A stretch of DNA of 8,638 bases from Alphaproteobacteria bacterium. GTDB lineage: Bacteria > Pseudomonadota > Alphaproteobacteria > UBA828. The stretch spans positions 1-8,638 of the forward strand of contig JAUVWK010000104.1 in the NCBI GenBank assembly GCA_030604165.1, in the 5' to 3' direction. Below the pieces are notes generated by a model. That model was not told the origin of the DNA, ran no database searches, and saw only the letters and a list, made by a program, of their open reading frames with translations. Below, piece after piece: positions 1-5,923 of the stretch. The stretch's first letter is position 1. Each line of letters starts with the position of its first letter. A program made the translations under genes and the position numbers.

Positions 1-268
1 CCTTGCGAGGATCAACGCCTTTGCGCATGTCGCGGATCATGCCCATTGCATCGGTCCGGGCGTTGTCGAGGGTGTGAAGGTTCGTCGGGCCGATGGTCAC
101 GCGGATCGTCTTGCCGCGCACGGCGCGCTGGACAATGTAAGATTTCGAGCCTGACTTGCCCGAGCAGAGAACGCCAAAGCCTTTGTAGTCGCGGTCCCAA
201 TGGAGATGCGGCTTTCCGCTCGGATCGGGCGCGGGCAGGGCCTTCACTTTTTGCTGGGTCATCTTCAT
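1..268 (-). CDS. Tyrosine-recombinase integrase, N-terminal part (cut by window edge)
   Basis: Site-specific integrase expected to insert and excise a mobile element at a tRNA gene. Reading leftward from ATG at 268 gives 89 codons beginning MKMTQQKVKALPAP and running open off the window. The visible part resembles the arm-type DNA-binding N-terminus of P4-like integrases (DUF4102 type): a 'D..YKGFGV' strand, 'GSKSYIVQRAVRGKTIRVTIG' type strands at about residues 41-60 (a basic beta-sheet), then 'L.NARTDAMGMIRDMRKGVDPRK', matching the family's 'A R ... ..... I..G.DP...' ending of that domain. The catalytic R-H-R-Y domain lies outside the window. The start is supported by GAGGAA at 280-275, 6 bases upstream; a second ATG two codons in is possible. 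Its position beside a tRNA 3' fragment at 437-486 fits a tRNA-targeting element. Family assignment is good; exact subfamily is inference because only the N-terminus is seen. Confidence 0.8.
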   Translation of the reverse strand, partial: MKMTQQKVKALPAPDPSGKPHLHWDRDYKGFGVLCSGKSGSKSYIVQRAVRGKTIRVTIGPTNLHTLDNARTDAMGMIRDMRKGVDPRK

Positions 269-345
269 GGCTGTTTCCTCAAATAACAGAATCGGGGCAT
301 CGGCGAATCCGTTTTCTCCCCAAAAGATTAGTAGGTCTAGGGGCC

Positions 346-373
346 TTTGTACACTATTTTGTTATTTAGTCAA
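346..373 (-). promoter_or_regulatory. Putative integrase promoter
   Basis: On the minus strand there is TTGACT (373-368), a 16-base AT-rich spacer and TACAAA (351-346), a reasonable sigma-70-like pair that would start transcription near 340 and leave a leader of about 70 bases before the integrase ATG at 268. The -35 hexamer overlaps a small dyad, GTCAA-CACC-TTGAC at 369-382, which could be a binding site for an excisionase or integrase autoregulation. The pairing with consensus is visible; function is inferred. Confidence 0.4.
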
Positions 374-432
374 CACCTTGACGGTGGAACGTGCCCTAAG
401 ACACTGTTTTTATAACCATTTGTAACGTCGTA

Positions 433-457
433 ACCTACAGCCTTCTAAGCTGTAGGT
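433..457. other. Attachment-site core (att) centred on the tRNA anticodon loop
   Basis: ACCTACAGC (433-441) and GCTGTAGGT (449-457) form a perfect 9-bp inverted repeat around the 7-base CTTCTAA (442-448), which is the anticodon loop of the tRNA-Arg fragment. Tyrosine recombinases bind inverted core arms flanking a 6-8 bp crossover segment, and use of the anticodon loop is a known integration sub-location in tRNA genes. The left four bases of the repeat (433-436) lie outside the tRNA anticodon stem, so they come from the element side and extend the symmetry. With an integrase gene 165 bases to the left reading away, this is best read as the right-hand junction of an element that extends leftward. 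The partner junction, with the intact tRNA, would be beyond the window. Confidence 0.65.
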
Positions 458-486
458 CCCAGGTTCGAATCCTGGAGGGCGCGCCA
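437..486 (+). tRNA. tRNA-Arg(TCT), 3' half only
   Basis: The 3' half of a tRNA is unmistakable: anticodon stem ACAGC/GCTGT (437-441, 449-453), loop CTTCTAA with anticodon TCT at 444-446, variable region AGGTC, T-stem CCAGG/CCTGG with loop TTCGAAT (464-470), acceptor strand AGGGCGC (476-482), discriminator G483 and encoded CCA (484-486). No D-arm (TAGCTCAG-like) precedes it: the 26 bases that should hold acceptor 5' strand and D-arm are AT-rich and unrelated. It is therefore a truncated copy, as left at one end of an element inserted in the tRNA gene, and not a functional gene. A short T run (487-490) follows CCA. Confidence 0.85.
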
Positions 487-494
487 TTTTGCTT

Positions 495-536
495 CCCTGC
501 AATTCCGGCCCTGCAATTCCGCTTCGAGGCGCCTCG
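495..536. repeat. 13-bp tandem repeat followed by a 12-bp palindrome
   Basis: CCCTGCAATTCCG occurs at 495-507 and again at 509-521 (14-base period). Immediately after it comes the perfect palindrome CGAGGCGCCTCG at 525-536. They lie just outside the tRNA 3' end and downstream of the leftward small ORF ending at 557. The palindrome has no T-run, so a terminator role for either side is not demonstrated. Confidence 0.5.
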
Positions 537-556
537 GGCCGGTTTGGGTCCTGGGG

Positions 557-823
557 CTACCCGACGGCCCGTTTCGCTGAGATCGGCCTGTCGTCCCTGT
601 ATGGCGGCCAATCATGGTCGGGAAAAATCAAGTCCCCATATTCTACATGCTGGGCAACGGCCATCAGGGTCAGTTCAAAGGTCGATTCACCGCCGCGGCT
701 CAGCGCGAATATTCCCTCATCCACTTCTTCCATAATATAGAGGCCACGCGAGACAGGGGCAGGCACGTTGTCCACTGTAAACGTGACCTGTCCCCGGATT
801 TCCACGCGCCAACGCTTTTTCAT
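557..823 (-). CDS. Small hypothetical protein, 88 aa
   Basis: I do not recognise this protein. It starts at ATG 823 with a purine-rich GGGAAGGG-like sequence about 8 bases upstream (around 832-839) and ends with TAG at 557-559. The product begins MKKRWRVEIRGQVTFTVDN and looks like a real small soluble protein: alternating basic and hydrophobic residues predicting beta strands at about 3-17, 27-31 and 37-55, then an acidic, aromatic tail (PDHDWPPYRDD at about 68-78). There is no signal peptide, membrane segment, cysteine or known metal motif. Third positions favour G/C but less strongly than in the hyu or mer genes, and overlapping ORFs on the other strand have less natural composition. It sits alone between the tRNA fragment and the regulator, pointing toward the tRNA. 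It could be flanking chromosomal DNA or part of an adjoining island. Confidence 0.5.
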   Translation of the reverse strand: MKKRWRVEIRGQVTFTVDNVPAPVSRGLYIMEEVDEGIFALSRGGESTFELTLMAVAQHVEYGDLIFPDHDWPPYRDDRPISAKRAVG

Positions 824-896
824 CGCGACGCCCTTCCCAAAGGTTGCGTTTGGCTGGCTCGATCTTAACGCCTGGCTCGAGAGATGTCGCCCACAG

Positions 897-926
897 CCGC
901 TGTCGGGGTAATATCACCGGCAGCGG
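897..926. repeat. Hairpin-forming inverted repeat
   Basis: CCGCTGTCGG (897-906) and CCGGCAGCGG (917-926) are complementary over 10 positions with a single T-G wobble, enclosing GGTAATATCA. It stands in the divergent gap between the small leftward ORF (start 823) and the Crp/FNR gene (start 1090). There is no U-tract on either side, so it is not a standard terminator; an operator or transcript leader structure is possible. Confidence 0.45.
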
Positions 927-970
927 GCAAAGAGCTCTCGTTCCGTGGCCGGCCGCGGCGGAAATCGAAC

Positions 971-984
971 TTGACCAAGATCAC
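971..984 (+). promoter_or_regulatory. FNR/FixK-type box and putative promoter
   Basis: TTGAC-CAAG-ATCAC at 971-984 matches the FNR/FixK-type site TTGA(T/C)-N4-(A/G)TCAA except at its last base. A weak -10-like TGTATC follows at 1005-1010, which would place transcription start near 1017-1019 and the box centre (977.5) close to -41, the class II activator position. The regulator encoded downstream at 1090 has the matching E-x-x-S-R recognition helix, so autoregulation is plausible. One half-site is imperfect and such 14-mers can occur by chance. Confidence 0.4.
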
Positions 985-1089
985 AGCGCCGCCGTTCGAT
1001 TGCCTGTATCCTTGGTCCTAGTGAGCCAGACCTTCGGAGAGGGCCCTTCGCAGCCCAAGCGTTAGGCGCCCCGTGCATGAGGAGGGGGC

Positions 1090-1821
1090 GTGAATGACTC
1101 AGTGATGCGGCGTCCGTTTGGCAAGAGTCACGGTTGTCGGTTCGGCGAGCACATCGACCTGAATGACTTGGCGTCCTCGGACATCGAGCTCCTTAACGCG
1201 GCGCAGCTAATCCGCAAACACCGGCCGGGCGCGTACATCTTCGCTCAGGGCGACGAGCCGCAGGGCATCTACTGCGTTGCCAGCGGCTATGTCTTGTTGG
1301 GCAGGATCGGCGCCTTTGGCGACAAGATCGCCTTCGGCGTGGTCGGCCCCGGCGAGATCATGGGGTATCGGAGTTATTTCGCCGGGGATCGGCACGCCGC
1401 CACGGCGCGGGCCCTGACCGAGTGCCGCGTGTGCCTCATTCCTGGTCGAGCCATGAACCGCCTCCTCGACCGGAATACCACGCTGGGGCACCAGTTCTTG
1501 GCCACGCTCGCGCGCGATCCGGGGCCGCCCGATGGGCTTCTGTTGCGCGCTCATCATGTGCCCGCCCGCGTGCGCCTGGTGACGTTGCTGCTGATCCTCA
1601 GAGATCGTTTTGTCGTGACCGGCGCGGAGGATAGCGTAGAGTTCGATCTCCCGATCGGCCGCCGCGACATCGCCGCTTTGCTGGCCATGCGCCCCGAAAC
1701 CGTGTCGCGGACGATCAAGGAGCTCGAGGACGACGGCATCGCGATCTTTAGCGACCGCCACGTGGTCGTGCCGTATCTGGGGCGGCTTTACGATATAGCC
1801 GGACTCGACCGACTGAATTGA
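1090..1821 (+). CDS. Crp/FNR-family transcriptional regulator, 243 aa
   Basis: Cytoplasmic dimeric DNA-binding regulator. The N-terminal cNMP-binding-type beta-roll spans about residues 30-125 (GAYIFAQGDEPQGIYCVASGYVLLG at 47-71, then GPGEIMGYRSYFAG at 86-99), followed by a dimer helix region (about 128-160) and a C-terminal winged helix-turn-helix (about 161-238). The recognition helix RPETVSRTIKELEDDGI contains E203-x-x-S206-R207, the residues that in FNR and FixK read TTGAN4TCAA. The FNR iron-sulphur cysteine triad is absent: cysteines are only C16, C62, C112 and C115. A DNR- or FixK-like regulator is thus likelier than a true oxygen-sensing FNR. Start: GTG at 1090 with AGGAGG at 1080-1085, only four bases away; ATG 1105 is too far from it. 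Odd point: DPGPPDG (143-149) puts three prolines in the expected dimer helix. A short GC hairpin (1833-1843) follows the stop. Ligand and targets cannot be told. Confidence 0.88.
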   Translation: MNDSVMRRPFGKSHGCRFGEHIDLNDLASSDIELLNAAQLIRKHRPGAYIFAQGDEPQGIYCVASGYVLLGRIGAFGDKIAFGVVGPGEIMGYRSYFAGDRHAATARALTECRVCLIPGRAMNRLLDRNTTLGHQFLATLARDPGPPDGLLLRAHHVPARVRLVTLLLILRDRFVVTGAEDSVEFDLPIGRRDIAALLAMRPETVSRTIKELEDDGIAIFSDRHVVVPYLGRLYDIAGLDRLN

Positions 1822-2003
1822 GGCCTGTTCTCAGCGCCGCGCTCAAGGTCGGCGTCTTCCCACATCGCCTTACGCATGGTTAAAGTCGCACGACAGGCCA
1901 TTGCTTCGCGCCGTGGCTTGATGGGGGGAGGGGCCATGCTCTTGCAGTCGTCGCGCCGTTCATTGCCGCTGCGCGCTCCCGCGCGGCATGAGGATTCACC
2001 ATC

Positions 2004-3734
2004 GTGATTGACCCGGTGACGCTCGCGGTGCTCAAGGGCCGCTTGGAGCAGATCGCCGACGAAATGGACGCGACGCTGTTTCGCAGCGCCTTCAACCCGA
2101 TCATCGCCGAGGCCCATGACGCCTCGCACGGCCTCTACGACGCCGAGAGCGGCGCCACCCTGGTGCAGGGCAAATCGGGCCTGCCGATCTTCGTCGGCGC
2201 CATGGCCTTCGCGGTCAAGGCCGTGATCGACAAGACCGCGCGCGAGGGGCCGCCCGACGACGGCGATGTCTATCTCTTCAACGACCCCTACGACGGCGGC
2301 ACGCACCTCTCCGACTTCAAGCTGGTGCGGCCGTTTTTTCGGCGCGGCCGCTTGTTCTGCTACCTCGCCTCGGTCGGCCATTGGCACGACGTCGGCGGCA
2401 ATGTGCCGGGCAACTACAACCCGGTGGCCACCGAAAGCTTCCAGGAGGGCATCCTGATCCCGCCGGTGAAGCTGTTCGAGAAGGGCGTGCTCAGGGGCGA
2501 GCTGATCGACATCCTGAAGGCCAACTCGCGCCTGCCCGATAGCCTTTATGGCGATCTCAACGGCCAGATCAACGCGCTCGACCTCGGCGCGCGGCGGCTC
2601 GCCGACTTGCTCGACGACTATGGCGAAGCGGTCGTGGCCGAAGCTTTCGATGAGCTGCGCGCACGGGCGGCGCGGCTCATGCGCGCTCACATCGCGGCCC
2701 TGCCCGACGGCGCTTACGCGCGCGAAGACTATCTCGACAATGACGGGATCAGCGATATACCGCTGCGCATCGCACTCGACATGCGGGTGCGCGGCGAGCG
2801 CCTGGTGCTCGATTTCAGCCGCTCCGCGCCGGCCTGCGCGGGGCCGGTCAACATCGCGCGCTCGACCGCGATCGCCGCCTGCTATGTCGCGCTCAAGCAT
2901 GTTTTCCGCGACGTGCCGGCCAATGCCGGCGTGCTCGAGCCGGTCGAATTCGTGATCCCCGAGGGCTCGCTGTTGAGCGCCACCGCGCCGCGGCCGGTGG
3001 GCGGCTATACCGAGACGGTGCTGCGCATCATCGACGTGATCTTCTGCGCCATCGCCGAGGCCGCGCCGGCGCTGGCCAACGGCTGCGCCTACGGCACCAT
3101 CAACGCGCTCTCGCTCGCTGGGCACCGGCGCGACGGCAGCCGCTGGGTGATGTTTTCCTTCTTCGGCGGCGGCCATGGCGGCCATCCGCTGGGCGACGGC
3201 CTCAATCACGGCAATGCGCCGATTTCCACCGCGACCATCCCGCCGCTCGAGATCCTGGAGGCGGCCTATCCGGTGAAGTTCATCCAATGGGCGCTGCGCC
3301 CCGATAGCGGCGGGCCGGGCAAACACCGGGGCGGCCTCGGCGGGGTCTACGGCATTGAGCTGTTGGCGGAAAGCGCCGATGTTTCTCTTTTCGGCGAGCG
3401 CGGCCGTTTCGCGCCACCCGGCGTGCTCGGCGGCGCGCCGGGCGCTTGCAATCGCTTTCAGTATCAACAGGACGACGGCCCGCACGAGCCGCCCTTGGCC
3501 TCCAAGATGGTCGGCATACGGCTCAGCCGTGGCCAGCGCCTGCTCTTGCAGAGCCCCGGCGGCGGCGGCTACGGGCCGGCCTTGGAGCGGGCCCCGGAGG
3601 CGGTCGCCGAGGACGTGCGGCTCGGCTATGTCTCACCCGAGGGCGCGTTGCGCGATTACGCCGTCGCGCTCGACCCCGAGGGCCGGGTCGACGCGCCCGC
3701 CACCGCCGCGCTGCGCCGAAGCGCGGCCCGGTGA
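2004..3734 (+). CDS. hyuB: Hydantoinase B / 5-oxoprolinase-family B subunit, 576 aa
   Basis: B subunit of a two-subunit ATP-dependent enzyme of the N-methylhydantoinase/5-oxoprolinase/acetone carboxylase superfamily, cytoplasmic. The N-terminus IDPVTLAVLKGRLEQIADEMDATLFRSAFNPII is the family's opening block. NDPYDGGTHLSD (about 93-104) and SVGHWHDVGG (about 122-131) carry the conserved Asp/His segment. FFGGGHGGHPLGDG (about 386-399), RPDSGGPGKHRGGLGG (about 433-448) and the C-terminal SPGGGGYG, followed by ALERAPEAVAEDVRLGYVS, are also characteristic. Length is that usual for separate B subunits. Start: GTG at 2004 with TGAGGA at 1989-1994, nine bases upstream; a small GCGCG-CTCC-CGCGC hairpin (1971-1984) precedes it. 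The stop overlaps the A-subunit start, so the two are co-translated. No acetone-carboxylase gamma subunit is adjacent, arguing for hydantoin or oxoproline-like substrates; this is inference. The regulator upstream is a possible but unproven controller. Confidence 0.9.
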   Translation: MIDPVTLAVLKGRLEQIADEMDATLFRSAFNPIIAEAHDASHGLYDAESGATLVQGKSGLPIFVGAMAFAVKAVIDKTAREGPPDDGDVYLFNDPYDGGTHLSDFKLVRPFFRRGRLFCYLASVGHWHDVGGNVPGNYNPVATESFQEGILIPPVKLFEKGVLRGELIDILKANSRLPDSLYGDLNGQINALDLGARRLADLLDDYGEAVVAEAFDELRARAARLMRAHIAALPDGAYAREDYLDNDGISDIPLRIALDMRVRGERLVLDFSRSAPACAGPVNIARSTAIAACYVALKHVFRDVPANAGVLEPVEFVIPEGSLLSATAPRPVGGYTETVLRIIDVIFCAIAEAAPALANGCAYGTINALSLAGHRRDGSRWVMFSFFGGGHGGHPLGDGLNHGNAPISTATIPPLEILEAAYPVKFIQWALRPDSGGPGKHRGGLGGVYGIELLAESADVSLFGERGRFAPPGVLGGAPGACNRFQYQQDDGPHEPPLASKMVGIRLSRGQRLLLQSPGGGGYGPALERAPEAVAEDVRLGYVSPEGALRDYAVALDPEGRVDAPATAALRRSAAR

Positions 3735-5809
3735 GCGAGACGGTGAGCGAGACGCCCGGTGCCATCGTTGGCGTCGATGTCGGTGGCACCTTCACCGACG
3801 TCTTTTTTCTCGATGCCGCGAGCGGGCGACCGGTGATCGCCAAGGTGCCGACCACCAAGGATAACCCGGCCGAGGGCTTTCTCGACGGCATCGCCGCGGC
3901 GTCGGCCACCCCGGGCAAGCTCGCCGCGATCGTGCACGGCACCACGGTCGGCACCAACGCCTTGCTCGAGCGCCGGGGCGCCAAGACCGGCGTGATCACC
4001 ACGCGGGGCTTCCGCGACGTGCTGGAAATGCGCCGGCGCGACCGGCCGCAGACCTGGGGCCTGTGGGGCAGCTTCCGCCCCGTGGTGCCGCGCGACCGGC
4101 GGCTCGAGGTGGATGAGCGCACGCTCGCCGACGGCACCGTGGAGACGCCGGTCGATGCGGCGCAGGTGCGGGACGCCGCCGCGCGTCTGCTCGCGGCCGG
4201 CGCGGAGGCGCTGGCCATCTTCTTTATCAATGCCTACGCCAACGACGCCAACGAGCGCGCCGCGCTGGCGGCGGCCGGCGCGGTTTGGCCCAATGCGCAC
4301 CTCGTCGCCTCGAGCCAGATCCTGCCGGAGATCCGCGAGTTCGAGCGCGCCTCGACAACCGCGCTCAACGCTTATCTGCAACCGGTGCTGGGGCGCTATT
4401 TCCACGATTTGCAGGCCACGCTGCGGCGGCGGAAGTTCGCCGGCCAGGTTCTCGTGGTGCAATCCAACGGCGGCGTCATGACGGTGGAGACGGCGCGGCG
4501 CCTGCCGGTCCGCACCGCGCTGTCGGGCCCGGCCGCCGGGGTGATCGCCGCCGCTCATATTGCCGCGGCCGCGGGCCATGCCAACGTGGTGACCTGCGAC
4601 ATGGGCGGCACCAGCTTCGATGTCTCCCTGATCGCCGAGGGCCGCAGCACGCTGAGCCCGCAAACCGCCATCGACTTCGGCCTGGTGATCCGCACCCCGA
4701 TGATCGAGATCACCACCATCGGCGCGGGCGGCGGCTCGATCGCCGCGGTGGATCGCGGCGGCTTGCTTCAGGTGGGGCCAGAATCGGCAGGCTCCGATCC
4801 CGGCCCCGTCTGCTACGGTCTCGGCAACGAACGCCCCACGGTGACCGACGCCAACCTGGTGCTGGGCCGCATCAACGCCGAACGCCCGATCGGCGGCAAG
4901 CTCGATCATCTGGACGTGGCGGCGGCGCAGCGGGCGTTGACGGCGCATGTCGGCGCGCCGCTCGGCCTTGACACGACGGCCGCGGCGGAGGCCGTAATCC
5001 GCGTCGCCAACGCGCGCCTGGCGGGCGCGATCCGCCTGGTCTCGATCGAGCGCGGCCATGACCCGCGCCGCTTCGTCGCCATGCCGTTCGGCGGTAGCGG
5101 CGCCTTGCATGCCGGCGCCTTGATCCGCGAGGTTGGCCTGGCCAAGGCGTTGGTGCCGCGCTACCCGGGTGTGACCAGCGCCCTTGGCTGCGTCATCGCC
5201 GATATGCGCCATGACGCGGTGCGCACGCTGAACCGCCGCTTGGACGAGCTCGACGAGGCCGCGTTGGCGGCAGAAATGACGCGGCTCGCGGCTGAGGGCC
5301 GAACCCTGCTCGGCCAAGCCGGCATCGCGTTGGCTGAAAGCGAGGACCGCTTCGAGCTCGACATGTGCTATTTGGGGCAAACCCACACCGTCGCGGCGCG
5401 CCTGCCGGCAGGGGCCGAGGCGGCTGGCGCGGGGCCCACGCGCGCGGTGGTGTGCGCGGCCTTCGAGGCGCGTTACCGCGAGCTCTATGGCCGGCTGTTG
5501 GAGGGGATCCCGATCCGCGTTTTGAACCTGCGTGTCACCACCATCGGCCGCCGCCCGAAGTTCGACCTCGCGCTGCTCGCGCCGCCGGCCGACGCCACGC
5601 TCGAAGCGGCGAAACGGGGCAACCGACGGGTCTGGGTGGCGGGCGTTTGGCATGAGGTTGCCCTTTACGAGCGGCTGGCGCTGCCCCGCGATGCCGTCGT
5701 CGCCGGGCCCGCCGTGCTCGAGCAGCCCGACGCCACGACCTTCATCGAGCCCGGGCTGCGCGGCGCGGTGGACCGCTTCGGCAATCTGGTGATCGAAGCC
5801 GCGGGCTGA
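3731..5809 (+). CDS. hyuA: Hydantoinase A / 5-oxoprolinase-family A subunit, 692 aa
   Basis: ATP-binding partner of the B subunit just upstream; the pair would couple ATP hydrolysis to opening of a cyclic amide or imide. Acetate/sugar-kinase-like fold motifs are visible: GVDVGGTFTD (14-23, first phosphate loop), HGTTVGTNALLER (about 69-81), LSGPAAGVIAA (about 265-275), DMGGTSFDVSLI (about 290-301, second phosphate loop), TTIGAGGGSIA (about 328-338), GPESAGSDPGPVCYG and MPFGGSGALHA (about 451-461). Length fits the family. The GTG at 3731 shares GTGA with the hyuB stop. An exact 12-base repeat, GTGAGCGAGACG at 3731-3742 and 3743-3754, supplies a second GTG four codons later; neither has a strong Shine-Dalgarno, so translation probably depends on coupling. 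A much longer reading from 3446 would overlap hyuB by nearly 290 bases with unlike residues and is not used. The end lies close to a REP-like repeat and convergent merR. Substrate unknown. Confidence 0.9.
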   Translation: MSETVSETPGAIVGVDVGGTFTDVFFLDAASGRPVIAKVPTTKDNPAEGFLDGIAAASATPGKLAAIVHGTTVGTNALLERRGAKTGVITTRGFRDVLEMRRRDRPQTWGLWGSFRPVVPRDRRLEVDERTLADGTVETPVDAAQVRDAAARLLAAGAEALAIFFINAYANDANERAALAAAGAVWPNAHLVASSQILPEIREFERASTTALNAYLQPVLGRYFHDLQATLRRRKFAGQVLVVQSNGGVMTVETARRLPVRTALSGPAAGVIAAAHIAAAAGHANVVTCDMGGTSFDVSLIAEGRSTLSPQTAIDFGLVIRTPMIEITTIGAGGGSIAAVDRGGLLQVGPESAGSDPGPVCYGLGNERPTVTDANLVLGRINAERPIGGKLDHLDVAAAQRALTAHVGAPLGLDTTAAAEAVIRVANARLAGAIRLVSIERGHDPRRFVAMPFGGSGALHAGALIREVGLAKALVPRYPGVTSALGCVIADMRHDAVRTLNRRLDELDEAALAAEMTRLAAEGRTLLGQAGIALAESEDRFELDMCYLGQTHTVAARLPAGAEAAGAGPTRAVVCAAFEARYRELYGRLLEGIPIRVLNLRVTTIGRRPKFDLALLAPPADATLEAAKRGNRRVWVAGVWHEVALYERLALPRDAVVAGPAVLEQPDATTFIEPGLRGAVDRFGNLVIEAAG

Positions 5810-5822
5810 GCTGAGGCGCCAT

Positions 5823-5910
5823 CCTTCGACAAGCTCAGGACGAAGGCGGGACGGGCTTCAGGGCTCGATCCTCATGCTGAGCCTGTCGAAGCATGAGCCT
5901 GTCGAAGCAG
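5823..5910. repeat. REP-like intergenic repeat (CTTCGACAAGCTCAG type)
   Basis: CTTCGACAAGCTCAG (5824-5838) pairs with CTGAGCCTGTCGAAG (5877-5891) at 14 of 15 positions, and GAGCCTGTCGAAGCA is then repeated at 5895-5909 after a CAT (5892-5894). The first copy also has inner arms CCTTCG (5823-5828) and CGAAGG (5841-5846). This motif is a well-known dispersed intergenic palindrome in GC-rich proteobacteria. It fills the gap between convergent hyuA and merR and could stop transcription from both sides or stabilise the 3' ends, though there is no U-tract. Confidence 0.7.
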
Positions 5911-5923
5911 GCGGGCCGGCGAT

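Noticed and set aside
391..486. A complete tRNA-Arg with an odd D-arm
   Set aside because: Although 391-397 can pair with the acceptor strand, 39 bases lie between it and the anticodon stem, where 19 are usual, and no D-stem or conserved G-G/AGA residues are present.
943..958. Near-palindrome CCGTGGCCGGCCGCGG
   Set aside because: GC-rich near-palindromes of this size are common in such DNA, and nothing around it suggests function.
844..1065. Rightward 73-codon open frame before the regulator
   Set aside because: It lacks a ribosome-binding site and protein-like composition, and overlaps the hairpin and the FNR-type box.
1833..1843. Possible terminator AGCGCCGCGCT after the Crp/FNR gene
   Set aside because: The stem is short and there is no U-tract, so a terminator cannot be supported.
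1788..3485. Long leftward open frame of 565 codons opposite hyuB
   Set aside because: It is the mirror of a GC-rich gene; composition is dominated by Arg, Ala, Gly and His without any domain, while the plus strand shows clear hydantoinase B motifs.
3446..3730. N-terminal extension of HyuA to an ATG at 3446
   Set aside because: The added residues are Arg/Ala-rich and overlap the conserved C-terminus of hyuB; HyuA homologues start just before the GVDVGGTFTD loop.
3656..5653. Long leftward open frame of 665 codons opposite hyuA
   Set aside because: Same high-GC shadow effect; the plus strand has conserved ATP-binding motifs across its whole length.
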